Source: Flavobacteriaceae bacterium UBA3159 (GTDB taxonomy: Bacteria > Bacteroidota > Bacteroidia > Flavobacteriales > Flavobacteriaceae). Taken from it: DNA of 64,000 nucleotides. A program made the position numbers and the translations under genes. The stretch spans positions 1 to 64,000 of the forward strand of contig DEYL01000054.1 in the NCBI GenBank assembly GCA_002364535.1, read 5' to 3'. The notes below the pieces were generated by a model. That model was given only the letters and a program-made list of their open reading frames with translations, searched no databases and was not told where the DNA came from. Positions 38,001-45,912 of this stretch are shown here, piece after piece; the stretch's first letter is position 1; each line of letters starts with the position of its first letter.

Positions 38001-38176
38001 CCATCAAAATCGGTAGACGTACCTATGTCAGATCCTTTGATCACAACATTAACACCTGGCAAAGGCACTCCTTCTTCATCAGAAACATTTCCTGAAATTG
38101 TCCTTTGCGCAAATGTAAAATTGAATGTCAAAAAAAGTAAAATGACCACATAATTGTTAAAACTTTTTCCCTTCAT
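35093..38176 (-). CDS. SusC/RagA-like TonB-dependent receptor (first pair)
   Basis: A 1027-residue outer-membrane importer. The signal peptide ends FTFAQ (about 23). The carboxypeptidase-like domain (RTISGNVSDEEGVPLPGVNVV; TSTDFDGNYSI) is followed by DEVVLTGYGTTK. The plug contains GEAFSGQLAGVYAQQSSG and IDVLKDASAGAIYGARAAGG, and the barrel ends LSRVVTLGLKATF. It leads the long minus-strand part of the PUL and is divergent from GH39, with a 283-base gap that must carry both promoters. Confidence 0.97.
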   Translation of the reverse strand: MKGKSFNNYVVILLFLTFNFTFAQRTISGNVSDEEGVPLPGVNVVIKGSDIGTSTDFDGNYSISVSNSDVITFSYVGFMDQEIEVSNADSFDISLELGSDELDEVVLTGYGTTKRSNLTNSVSKLNTESLVDRPIMTLGEAFSGQLAGVYAQQSSGLPGSEFNIKVRGTNSITSGSNPLYIIDGMPVESMRDINIGDVESIDVLKDASAGAIYGARAAGGVVIIKTKQAKTGETKIDLDFYTGMEAIAPGNTLDMLSGPEYIEYREWGQTLRYINDNGGVYDGTTVGERSNKYHPRRWWYTNPEDITDTNWQEAITQQAVRRNYQVSIFKGVEGGNFMISSNYNATDGLVINTKYERFSFRANGNYNINDIVSAGLSLSTTVSRESGRREAERKEGAYMRAIVSDPTIPVDFNHRNHPLGLIDNPNPVLQMLNIKDFGKRKRSLVTSYISIQPIEGLNIKGQFGFDIEDFTYDWFKPMWVNKKARREARNEHRNDNKFLYQLTATYNLSVGSHNLDFLVGASAEEQDWEYTFLDSWDFGSDDIKTFNAATAFRQWDDYEMEASLQSYFGRAVYNFDDKYLFNFTIRRDGSSKFGENNKWGIFPAASVAWRLSNDIIDNPNINQLKIRASWGQAGNDRIGAYSSFGQLSGANYSFGNKLAYGFAPSTASNPDLSWETTTTQGIGIDFGFFGNRIYGSLDYYKNVTSDVLLEVELPAVTGLTQASVLNSGEVENWGWELELNTNNIAKGDFFWSSSLNFTNNENKVTKLGYGIDQIIGTSRNQPTHRTMVGRPLHSYYMYKTDGIYSESDISNPSPSRPLIKNAVAGNPAIADTDGDGVIGIGDRTELGNNTPDYIIGFTNTFRYKNFDARILTTAILDFKAYWFFGRYADAGQQGRNQLAIWANGARRLPSVNGVPTGEAYTAGNGTYFKEEGGRLPDFTDRWLYDGDYIRLKNITLGYTFDKETINQIGMKNLRLYLSADNVLNSTKYPGGNPEANNSEVENTLTTGVDYAGYPLSRVVTLGLKATF

Positions 38177-38289
38177 TTTTGTAAGAATTATTTGTTTAAA
38201 TTTTTTTGTGTTACCAAACTATCTTTAATTTTAAATATAGAGTAACCACCTTGCACAATATACAAATTTTCTTAAATTTTTCTTAAATG

Positions 38290-38323
38290 TTGTAAAAAAA
38301 TTGACTTTGTTAAAATATATTTG
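38290..38323 (+). promoter_or_regulatory. Candidate Bacteroidota promoter for GH39
   Basis: TATATTTG at 38316-38323 matches the Bacteroidota -7 consensus TAnnTTTG, with a TTG at 38290-38292 at about the -33 spacing. It would start transcription near 38330, roughly 130 bases before the GH39 ATG. The region is very AT-rich, so chance matches are possible. Confidence 0.45.
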
Positions 38324-38330
38324 TAACGAT

Positions 38331-38358
38331 GGAGGTCTTTTTGTACCTCTTTTTTTTT
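38331..38358 (+). other. Terminator-like hairpin in the GH39 leader
   Basis: GAGGT (38332-38336) pairs with ACCTC (38345-38349) across an 8-base loop. Nine T residues follow (38350-38358). Read in the plus direction it looks like a small intrinsic terminator placed right after the predicted transcription start of GH39, with no gene before it on this strand. It could be an attenuator or a 5' end stabiliser, or block read-through entering from the left. Confidence 0.35.
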
Positions 38359-38459
38359 AATTTCTCTTGTGATGACCTGTTTTAGATCATGATAGGATTT
38401 TAGAGGATTCTATGGAATTATTGATGAAATTTACTTGAAGCCTTAAATAGAGCATAGAT

Positions 38460-40085
38460 ATGAGGACTACGGTTTTAATATTTTTAGTGATGACTTGCCT
38501 GGTAAAAGGGCAGAAACCTGAGACTACTTTTACCATTGATGCAGGGGAAGTAGTAGGTGAAAACACAGAATTTTGGAAAGCTGCCGGTTCCGACCATCTG
38601 TTTTATCATGTGACACGTCCATCGGGACAGTCATTGCTTGATAGAATGGAAGCAACAAAATCGCATAAGTTTTTACGAACGCACCACACTTTTGTTCAGG
38701 ATAGGAAAAAAGGGGTGCTGCGTGGACAAAATGTATATTCAGAGGACAAAAACGGTAACCCTGTTTACGATTTTTCAAATGTGAATAAAGTTTTTGGAGA
38801 ATATGTAAAACGAGGTTTAAAGCCTGTTGTTGAGTACGATTATCTGCCCAAGCAATTGGAAAACAAAACCAATGAAGGCTCAAATGGAAATGACGAGGGC
38901 ATGAAAATGAAAAATATGGGCCCTAATGATTGGAAGAAATGGTCTGACCTTATGAAAGCGGCTACCCAAAATTTTATCGATGTATTTGGTGCAGAAGAAG
39001 TTCGAACCTGGTACTTTGAAGTATGGAACGAACCCGATGGCTGGCCTCTAGACCAAATGGATGTTTTTTACAAAATGTATGATATTTTTGTGGATGCAGT
39101 CACTTCGGTTAATAATGAGTTTCGTGTTGGAGGGCCTGCTTGTTACCATGAATATTTTCTACGCCCTTTTTTAAACCATGTGGTTAACGGAACCAATCAT
39201 GTAACAGGAAAAAATGGAACCCGTATTGATTTTATTTCTTATCATATTTATGGCTTATCCGGTAAATGGTTAAACTCTGAGCCACATATTCAACCAAAGG
39301 TTCAGCGTTTTTCGCAATCTATACTTTGGTTAAAACGCTTAATGAAAGATTTCCCAGAGTTAAAAGGTACCGAGTTCCATATTAACGAGTGGGGAATGTC
39401 TTCTAATTTTTATAGAACGGTTGAGGACCATCCTGATTTGGTTTATCGTAATAATGAAGAATCCCCTCTTTTTTTAGTGAAATTAGTTAACTCCTTGTAC
39501 CAAATAGAAGATAAACACAATTTTCCAATTTCCATATTGTTGTATTGGGGATTTTGTGGAGAAGCAGATTCCAACGAGGTTTTTGCAGGAAAGCGCGAAC
39601 TTACTATTGCAGGAAACATTCCAAAACCCATTCAAACAGGATTTGAAATGCTTGCTCAATTAAAGGAGAAGCGAATTCAAGTATCACGTCAGAAAAAGGA
39701 CAGCCGTTTTGGCGTATTAGCTACAAAATCAGGTAATGGAGAAATGGCACTTATTACTTATAATTACAACGAGACAGATAGAGCAGGCGAGAACAAGGAG
39801 AAAGTGACCCTGCAATTTACCGGTTTAAAACCAAATTCAACATATCATGTTGAACAAACCAAATTAGACCAAAACAATAATAATACCTATTCAGCCTGGG
39901 AAAAAGCAGGAAGTCCTGCATCTTTATTAAAAGCTGAGATCGCAAAACTAAAGGATTCTGCCTCACTGGATTCAAGACGAAAAGAAGATTTTGTTGCGGA
40001 TAATAACGGAAATGCAAAAGTGGAAATTGACATGGCCACACACACTATGCAATTGCTGAATATTAAAAAATCACCACACTTTTAA
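38460..40085 (+). CDS. GH39-like glycosidase (beta-xylosidase type)
   Basis: A 541-residue secreted enzyme with a short signal (about 1-17). The TIM-barrel carries the family's acid/base motif WYFEVWNEPDGW with Glu191 and a nucleophile candidate in FHINEWGMSS with Glu310, both in the correct order and spacing for clan GH-A. HTFVQDRK and ISYHIYG are also family-like. GH39 members are mostly beta-xylosidases; one acts on xylose-rhamnose oligosaccharides in a characterised flavobacterial ulvan pathway. That fits the GH105/GH78/sulfatase setting here. It heads the plus-strand group and is divergent from the first SusC. Confidence 0.88.
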   Translation: MRTTVLIFLVMTCLVKGQKPETTFTIDAGEVVGENTEFWKAAGSDHLFYHVTRPSGQSLLDRMEATKSHKFLRTHHTFVQDRKKGVLRGQNVYSEDKNGNPVYDFSNVNKVFGEYVKRGLKPVVEYDYLPKQLENKTNEGSNGNDEGMKMKNMGPNDWKKWSDLMKAATQNFIDVFGAEEVRTWYFEVWNEPDGWPLDQMDVFYKMYDIFVDAVTSVNNEFRVGGPACYHEYFLRPFLNHVVNGTNHVTGKNGTRIDFISYHIYGLSGKWLNSEPHIQPKVQRFSQSILWLKRLMKDFPELKGTEFHINEWGMSSNFYRTVEDHPDLVYRNNEESPLFLVKLVNSLYQIEDKHNFPISILLYWGFCGEADSNEVFAGKRELTIAGNIPKPIQTGFEMLAQLKEKRIQVSRQKKDSRFGVLATKSGNGEMALITYNYNETDRAGENKEKVTLQFTGLKPNSTYHVEQTKLDQNNNNTYSAWEKAGSPASLLKAEIAKLKDSASLDSRRKEDFVADNNGNAKVEIDMATHTMQLLNIKKSPHF

Positions 40086-40479
40086 TAGGGTTATTTAAAT
40101 TTAGGATATTTCTAATGTTACAAATATTTATGAAATATTTTCATCTAATATGTAATACCTCTTTCGTAATCTTCAATATGTTTATTTGTTATTCCCAAAT
40201 CCCTAGAAATTGTAATTGGGAGTGATATCGTCTTTTAAAACATCCAATTATAAATACCAACTAAATATCCATAAAATTTTTGTTGTATTTTTTTTAGTTT
40301 TTAACTATCTCTTCTTAATGAGAGTGTCTCTAAGTATCTTCATTATCACAAAAGAAAATCACATTCCCTTCTCCAAAACTCATACCTTAACAGGAAATTT
40401 TTTAAATGAGTTTTGGCTAAACGGATTTATAATTAATTGAAATGATAAAAAGTAGTTGAATTAAGTTAATAAATGTATT
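40086..40479. other. 394-base intergenic stretch with no supported gene
   Basis: AT-rich spacer between GH39 and the next sulfatase. Open frames inside it (for example a 74-codon one at 40216-40440) have no signal, motif or neighbour support. On the minus strand 40145-40234 encodes a short helix-turn-helix-looking peptide (SRDLGITNKHIEDYERG) bounded by stops, which may be a decayed gene fragment or chance. I see no clear promoter match or hairpin. Confidence 0.5.
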
Positions 40480-41895
40480 ATGAAAAAATTGTTGATAATG
40501 CTTGGATTTATTGGGTTATCGATATCGTGCAAAACAAAAGAAATAAACAAAATAAAAAATCCACCAAACATTGTAATTATATATGCCGATGATTTGGGCT
40601 GGGTTGATGTTGGTTATAATAAATACAGTAAGTTTTATGAAACGCCTTTCATAGACAAGTTAGCTTCCGAAGGGTTAATTCTTGATCGTTTTTATCCTTC
40701 CGCAGCGAATTGTGCTCCTTCAAGAGCTAGTATGATGTGTGGTATGTATACCCCAAAACATGGGGTTTATCTTCCTCAAGGTCTGTCAAGAGGGGGGGCT
40801 ATTGAAGAAATGCGCTTCAAAGTTCCAACTCATAAAGCAGACTCCTCTTTTAATACATTTCCTGTTAGTATTAATCAACTAAAACCCGACTTTATGTCTT
40901 TAGCGGAGTTGTTAAATCAAGCGGGTTATAAAACTGCACGTTATGGAAAATGGCATATTGGCGAGGATAACCAAGGTTTTGAAATTAATTCTGCAAATGG
41001 AGAAAAAGGCTATGTAACTAATCGTGGAAATTCGGAGAAACGTTTTTACTCTGACACATTGGTAGCTGAGAAATTGACAACGGCATCAATTGATTTTATT
41101 AAAGAAAACAAAAAGGAACCTTTTTTCCTTTATTTAGCACACTGGGAGGTTCATGGACCTAAAAAAGCTAGAAAAGATAGAATATCTTATTACCAGAAGA
41201 AAAAAGAAGGCTTAGGATTTTCAGAGTTTAATGCAGAATATGCTGCTGAAGTGGAACAGTTGGATGTGAGCGTAAAAAGAATTTATGAAACACTCAAATC
41301 TGAAAACCTTTTAGAGAATACACTTTTTATTTTTGCTTCTGACAATGGTGGGGTTCCAAGTAATACACAAAACTATCCTTTAAGGGAGGGAAAGGGCACT
41401 TTTTATGAAGGGGGAATACGCTCCCCATGTTTCATCTATTGGAAAGGTGTAATAACAAAAGGACGAGTTTCTGACCAACCTATCAATGGAGTAGATTTCA
41501 TGCCTACATTTGCAGAAATTTCAGGAGTTGACATAGAAAAAGATAAATTTGATGGAGAATCTATTGTTCCTCTAATTTGGGGAAAAGATTATAAGAGGGT
41601 TAAGCCGATATTCTTCCATTTTCCGCTTTACCTTGGAGGTGAAGGGCTACCATCATATAAAGGAAAAGAAAATTATTGGAGAGCCGTTCCTTTAACTGTT
41701 GTAATGAAAGATAAATGGAAATTAATCAAATATTATGAATATGATAAAGTTGAGCTTTATAATTTAGATGAAGATATATCAGAAACCAAAGACCTGTCAG
41801 CAATTGACATCAAAAAAAAGACAGAACTATTGAATCAATTGAATCAATGGGTAAAAAAAATAAATGCACCTGTTCCTCGTATTTTTAATGAATAA
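40480..41895 (+). CDS. S1 family sulfatase (CAPSR), lipoprotein
   Basis: A 471-residue sulfatase with lipobox LSISC (Cys17). Motifs: IIYADDLGWVDVG (about 33-45), CAPSRASMMCG (Cys78), GKWHIGED and ASDNGGVPSN, then the usual 'GKGTFYEGGIRSP' segment. All standard catalytic elements are present. An extra loop near residues 105-140 (MRFKVPTHKADSSFNTFPV region) is not common and may shape the substrate pocket. It follows GH39 after a 394-base gap, so it may be transcribed separately. Confidence 0.95.
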   Translation: MKKLLIMLGFIGLSISCKTKEINKIKNPPNIVIIYADDLGWVDVGYNKYSKFYETPFIDKLASEGLILDRFYPSAANCAPSRASMMCGMYTPKHGVYLPQGLSRGGAIEEMRFKVPTHKADSSFNTFPVSINQLKPDFMSLAELLNQAGYKTARYGKWHIGEDNQGFEINSANGEKGYVTNRGNSEKRFYSDTLVAEKLTTASIDFIKENKKEPFFLYLAHWEVHGPKKARKDRISYYQKKKEGLGFSEFNAEYAAEVEQLDVSVKRIYETLKSENLLENTLFIFASDNGGVPSNTQNYPLREGKGTFYEGGIRSPCFIYWKGVITKGRVSDQPINGVDFMPTFAEISGVDIEKDKFDGESIVPLIWGKDYKRVKPIFFHFPLYLGGEGLPSYKGKENYWRAVPLTVVMKDKWKLIKYYEYDKVELYNLDEDISETKDLSAIDIKKKTELLNQLNQWVKKINAPVPRIFNE

Positions 41896-42174
41896 ATAAT
41901 AAAGCTAGTGGGCTTAGTCACTTAAAAATAAGTTGCCATTCGGTATCGTTCTGTTTGATTAATTTATTTGGATAAATTTGGAAGAGTTTTTTAATTCATC
42001 TATTGATTCTTAGCCAAATAGTTTAGAGTAGATTTTCAGTTGATATTTAGATATTAATTATTAAATTGTCTTATTAAACATTTTAAGTCTTCTCTTTAAT
42101 AATAACATTGGGAGTCAGATTTTCAAGATAAATAAGTGATCTGCTTAATTAAATAACTAACAAAATATAATAAA

Positions 42175-42843
42175 ATGAAAAAATGTATTTTGATGTTTGC
42201 AATAATTCTATTTGGCTGTTCAGAACCAAATAAAGAACCTCCAAAAATATTAATTATTGGTGATTCTATTTCAGGAGGATATTTTCCATTTGTTCAGGAA
42301 AGTCTAAAAGGGAAAGCAAAAGTTTTTCAGCCATCTTATATTGATGATAACGGAAAAACTAAAGGGTGCTGCGGAGGAACTACTCAGGGATTAAAAGAAA
42401 TAGACTTCTTTTTACGCAACAAAAAATGGGATATTATTCATTTTAATTTTGGTTTACATGATATTAAGCATATAGATCCAGTTACTGGAAAAAACAGTAA
42501 GAACTTAAGTCATCCCCATCAGGCTTCACCTGAAGAATATGAAAGAAACCTTATAGAAATTATCAAAAAATTACAACTAACTGGAGCTAAACTTATTTTT
42601 GCTACGACAACTCCCTATCCCGATAAATTAGGAAAACAGATGCGTTCTCCAGGAATGCCCAAAATATATAATCAAGTTGCGCTCAAAATAATGAACAATA
42701 ATCAAATTATAGTTAATGATTTATATAGCTTAGTTTTACCTAAGATTAGTGAGCTTCAGATACCTAATAACGTTCATTTTAAGGAAAATGGGAGTAAATT
42801 TTTAGCAGACCTGGTTGTAAAATCTATTATGGAGTCATTATAA
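42175..42843 (+). CDS. SGNH/GDSL-type esterase, small lipoprotein
   Basis: A 222-residue lipoprotein (lipobox ILFGC, Cys15). SGNH blocks: nucleophile motif IIGDSISGG with Ser31, a Gly block GCCGGTTQG, the Asn block HFNFGLHD, and the His block IPNNVHFKENG near residue 205. The acidic partner often found three residues before the His is Asn here (NNVH). SGNH proteins in PULs commonly remove acetyl or other acyl groups from glycans. The gene is notably AT-rich. It is preceded by a 279-base gap and converges with the next sulfatase. Confidence 0.85.
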   Translation: MKKCILMFAIILFGCSEPNKEPPKILIIGDSISGGYFPFVQESLKGKAKVFQPSYIDDNGKTKGCCGGTTQGLKEIDFFLRNKKWDIIHFNFGLHDIKHIDPVTGKNSKNLSHPHQASPEEYERNLIEIIKKLQLTGAKLIFATTTPYPDKLGKQMRSPGMPKIYNQVALKIMNNNQIIVNDLYSLVLPKISELQIPNNVHFKENGSKFLADLVVKSIMESL

Positions 42844-42923
42844 TCAAGATTTTAAATGACTAATTGGGCAAACTAAATAGTTTATTAAAAATTGCTTGAA
42901 GATGCCTAGTTTATGATAAATGA

Positions 42924-44414
42924 TTATTTGAAATAAAATTCCGGGGTTACCTTTTCCAAGGCTGGCATCAATGAATCAACTGTTTTTTGGTGATCAAATG
43001 CTATATTTATGTTTTCCTCAGGATCAAATAAATGATCGTATAATTCTATTTTTGGTTCTTCTTTCCTAAAAAATTTTGTCAAACGATAACGATCAGATTT
43101 CAGACTGACCCCATTTTTCCAAAAACCAAATGCCCGGTTTCGATGGTTTGATTTTCCAGTTTGGATTAATTCCACTAAACTTTTTCCGTCTAGTTCGTAG
43201 GGCTTAACAATACCGCAAAAATCCAGCAATGTAGGATAAAGATCAACTGTCTCCACGATGGTCTTGATTTCTTTTGAAGCGTGATTTACTCTAGGTAGTT
43301 TAACAATCAGTGCACTTTTAAGGGATCGCTCAAAGAGGCTGTGTTTGCCCCACTTTCTATCGTTTCCTAAATGCCATCCGTGATCACCCCATAAAACAAT
43401 CAGGGTATTTTTATCCAAATCAAGAGCCTTAAGCTCTTTCAAAAGTTTGCCTATAAGATGGTCTACATAGCTAATAGATGCATAATATCCGTGAATCAAT
43501 TTTCTTGCATAGTCATCCGAAACGGGCTTTTCAAGAGTTGGCTTTTCGTCTGATAATTTATAATTGTAAAACTCCCCCATTTTTCCAAGGCTTTTAGGAT
43601 GAACGTTTTTAGGGATAAGGGGATCTGAAGCAATTGGAATTAATGACCTTTCGTATAAATCCCAATATTTTTTTGGAGCATTAAAAGGCAAATGAGGTTT
43701 GAAAAATCCCACACCCAGAAAAAATGGTTTATTTTCTGCTTTTAATTTTTTTAATTCCTTAACTGCGCTATTTAAAATTAATCCGTCAGGATAACCATTA
43801 TCAGCGATGTCTATGCTTTCATAGGGTTTCACCAGTCCATTTAAACTCTGACGATTTTCTCCATTGGCATAAGCAAAAAAAGCATTCCATCCGGTTTTCC
43901 ATTTGCCAGGATTGAATATAAAACGATCCCAGCTGTGTGGCATTTCTTTTACATCCGAAGGTTTTTCTTTATATCCATATACCAGTCCATCTACAGAATG
44001 ACTCAGTTTACCTACACCAACAGTTGTATATCCATTTCTTCTAAAATGATGTACTATGGATTCTGGTTGATCTTTTTCATCTTGATTAGCCATTTCACTG
44101 TAGAAGGCCCGATTATCAATATGAATTTTTTTTCGTGGGCGAAGCCCTGTCATTAGACTGTAACGAGATGCTCCACATGTGGGAACTTGCACGTAGTGTC
44201 GACTAAAAAAACTCCCCTCTCTTGCCAATTGATCTATGTTGGGGCTTTTAACAACTTGATTCCCATATATCCCAAGTTCAGGTCTTAGGTCATCAACCGC
44301 TATAAAAAGTACATTTGGGGTTTTAAGCTTTGAAACTTGCCTTTCAGATTCACAAGCAATTACTAAAAGGAGTAAAGAGATTAAAATCCATTTATTTTTT
44401 AAAATAAATACCAT
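42924..44414 (-). CDS. S1 family sulfatase, iduronate-2-sulfatase-like, with C-x-A-x-R motif (CGASR)
   Basis: A 496-residue lipoprotein sulfatase (lipobox LVIAC, Cys21). Motifs: IAVDDLRPELGIYG (about 38-51), CGASRYSLMTG (Cys80), GVGKLSHS and WGDHGWHLGNDRKWGKH. Overall it belongs with the iduronate-2-sulfatase-like group. The formylglycine signal has Ala where Pro is usual; formylglycine-generating enzymes accept C-x-(P/A)-x-R, so it should still be matured. It is last in a three-gene minus-strand unit behind the beta-propeller protein (21-base gap). Confidence 0.94.
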   Translation of the reverse strand: MVFILKNKWILISLLLLVIACESERQVSKLKTPNVLFIAVDDLRPELGIYGNQVVKSPNIDQLAREGSFFSRHYVQVPTCGASRYSLMTGLRPRKKIHIDNRAFYSEMANQDEKDQPESIVHHFRRNGYTTVGVGKLSHSVDGLVYGYKEKPSDVKEMPHSWDRFIFNPGKWKTGWNAFFAYANGENRQSLNGLVKPYESIDIADNGYPDGLILNSAVKELKKLKAENKPFFLGVGFFKPHLPFNAPKKYWDLYERSLIPIASDPLIPKNVHPKSLGKMGEFYNYKLSDEKPTLEKPVSDDYARKLIHGYYASISYVDHLIGKLLKELKALDLDKNTLIVLWGDHGWHLGNDRKWGKHSLFERSLKSALIVKLPRVNHASKEIKTIVETVDLYPTLLDFCGIVKPYELDGKSLVELIQTGKSNHRNRAFGFWKNGVSLKSDRYRLTKFFRKEEPKIELYDHLFDPEENINIAFDHQKTVDSLMPALEKVTPEFYFK

Positions 44415-44435
44415 TTTTTTAAAACTTTTAAAAAA

Positions 44436-45887
44436 TCAATTTTCTAAATAAATAAAAGCAGATGTTTTTTTTGGATCACTATCCTCCCATCCATAAAATA
44501 AAATGTAATCTTTTAATTGTTCTCCAGAGAAATCATTAATAAATTGGATATTATTAAATTTCCATTTACTTTTTTTATTTATAGGTGTTATTTTTTTTGA
44601 AAATTCCCAATTAATGCCATCTATTGAAACCCACTCTTCTATGTCTCCACCGCCATGCTTATCCATGTAGTGTCCATTCATTTGATTAATTTTTGTCCAA
44701 TTTTTAAGATTGTTTTTTTTAAGGAAATTAATTGCATCATCATATTTAGTCCTTGTTACTTTGTCACCAACTATTAAATATGAAAAATATTTGTTGTCTT
44801 TATATAAAATTCCCCCATTATTCCATTGGTGATTAGAAGTTCTAATAGGAGATTTTACCCATTCTCCATTTAGAAATTGAACAAAATAATAATTAAAATC
44901 ATCAATTGATTTCTCGGTAATTAAATGAAGAAATGCTGGGTTACCATTTTTATCTATTATTATTTCAGGTGGAATTCCAGCCCCTCTACCCTGAGTATTC
45001 CAAACAATACAATCCTTATTAGCCGAGTCAAGGTCGATTGGAAGAATAAGTTGTTTTCCCCTAAAATTATATGCTTTTTGGGTTTTTAAATCAACTCTTA
45101 AATAATACAAATTGTATTTAAAGTCGTTAGTTACAATTGAATTATATCTTTCATTAAAGTATCTGCCAGGATTATTTTCCTTATTATCATCATATGATAT
45201 AAATGCAATGTGAATAAACTTTCTATCATGGCTTAATCTAATAGAGTGATAAGATGACCATTCAAACATTCCTCCTATATCTAGATTAGTAGTAGTATTT
45301 TCAACATAGGCCCAGCTTTGAGTTTCTTCTTGTTTTATGGCATATTTCCAATGCCCTGTATGACCTCCTTCCCTGAAATAAACAAGGTCACCATAAGCTG
45401 ATTTTGAATATGATGGGTAAGATACTTTTGTGTCTAAAAAGGATTTCTTCACCCAATCATCTTTAGACCTTCCAATTGAACTTTCATTCTTTGAAATCAA
45501 ATGATAACCTGAAGAGTTATGAGTTCCATACACAACATTAATTTTCATTTTATTGTCTAGCCAAATTATAGGGCAATGATGATGGTCAGATGATGAATTA
45601 TTATCTAAACTAAAGGTGGTCCCTAATTTTTTAGTTTTTACATTAAATGAAGTAATCATTGGTATTGTTTTAGGCTTTTCATCCAAGTTAACTCTATTAC
45701 CATTGTAAACCAGATAAAGGGTATCGCCTAATTTTAGTACTTGAGGCCTTTGTCTCCTATCATATAACATTTTTAAATTCCCCCCTTGACCGAAAGAATA
45801 TATCGAATTTAAGCTCTCAACATTTTCTTGGGACCATAAATGAGATGTTATTATTAAAAAGAATATTGTTATAAATTTTAAAGCCAT
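44436..45887 (-). CDS. BNR-4 type beta-propeller protein, candidate ulvan lyase (PL24/PL25-like)
   Basis: A 483-residue secreted protein (signal cleaved near HLWSQ, residue 20). It has the BNR_4 seven-bladed propeller look: RRQRPQVLKLGDTLYLVYNG, SSDHHHCPIIWLD (about 100-111), VVYGTHNSSGYHL with His123, FREGGHTGHWKYA near 171-183, and HHSIRLSHD-like repeats (YHSIRLSHDRKFIHIAF). Ulvan lyases of families PL24 and PL25 are propellers of this type and length, with catalytic His/Tyr/Arg on the top face. The His and Arg positions above are candidates. It is flanked on both sides by sulfatases. Alternative: a non-catalytic glycan-binding or sialidase-like propeller. Confidence 0.65.
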   Translation of the reverse strand: MALKFITIFFLIITSHLWSQENVESLNSIYSFGQGGNLKMLYDRRQRPQVLKLGDTLYLVYNGNRVNLDEKPKTIPMITSFNVKTKKLGTTFSLDNNSSSDHHHCPIIWLDNKMKINVVYGTHNSSGYHLISKNESSIGRSKDDWVKKSFLDTKVSYPSYSKSAYGDLVYFREGGHTGHWKYAIKQEETQSWAYVENTTTNLDIGGMFEWSSYHSIRLSHDRKFIHIAFISYDDNKENNPGRYFNERYNSIVTNDFKYNLYYLRVDLKTQKAYNFRGKQLILPIDLDSANKDCIVWNTQGRGAGIPPEIIIDKNGNPAFLHLITEKSIDDFNYYFVQFLNGEWVKSPIRTSNHQWNNGGILYKDNKYFSYLIVGDKVTRTKYDDAINFLKKNNLKNWTKINQMNGHYMDKHGGGDIEEWVSIDGINWEFSKKITPINKKSKWKFNNIQFINDFSGEQLKDYILFYGWEDSDPKKTSAFIYLEN

Positions 45888-45912
45888 CTAAATAAGTAAA
45901 TTTAATTAAAAA

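Noticed and set aside
40145..40234. Minus-strand fragment reading SRDLGITNKHIEDYERG, like a helix-turn-helix piece
   Set aside because: Only about 29 codons between stops, with no flanking repeats or continuation; too short to call a pseudogene.
40216..40440. 74-codon plus-strand frame in the GH39-sulfatase gap
   Set aside because: AT-rich, hydrophobic by composition, no recognisable signal, motif or neighbour support.
41954..41980. TAAATTTG at 41973-41980 as a promoter for the SGNH gene
   Set aside because: Matches TAnnTTTG, but lies about 195 bases from the start with poor -33 spacing in very AT-rich DNA.
42870..42883. AAACTA-AA-TAGTTT palindrome between convergent SGNH and sulfatase genes, as a possible terminator
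   Set aside because: The loop would be two bases and there is no U-tract; probably chance in an AT-rich gap.
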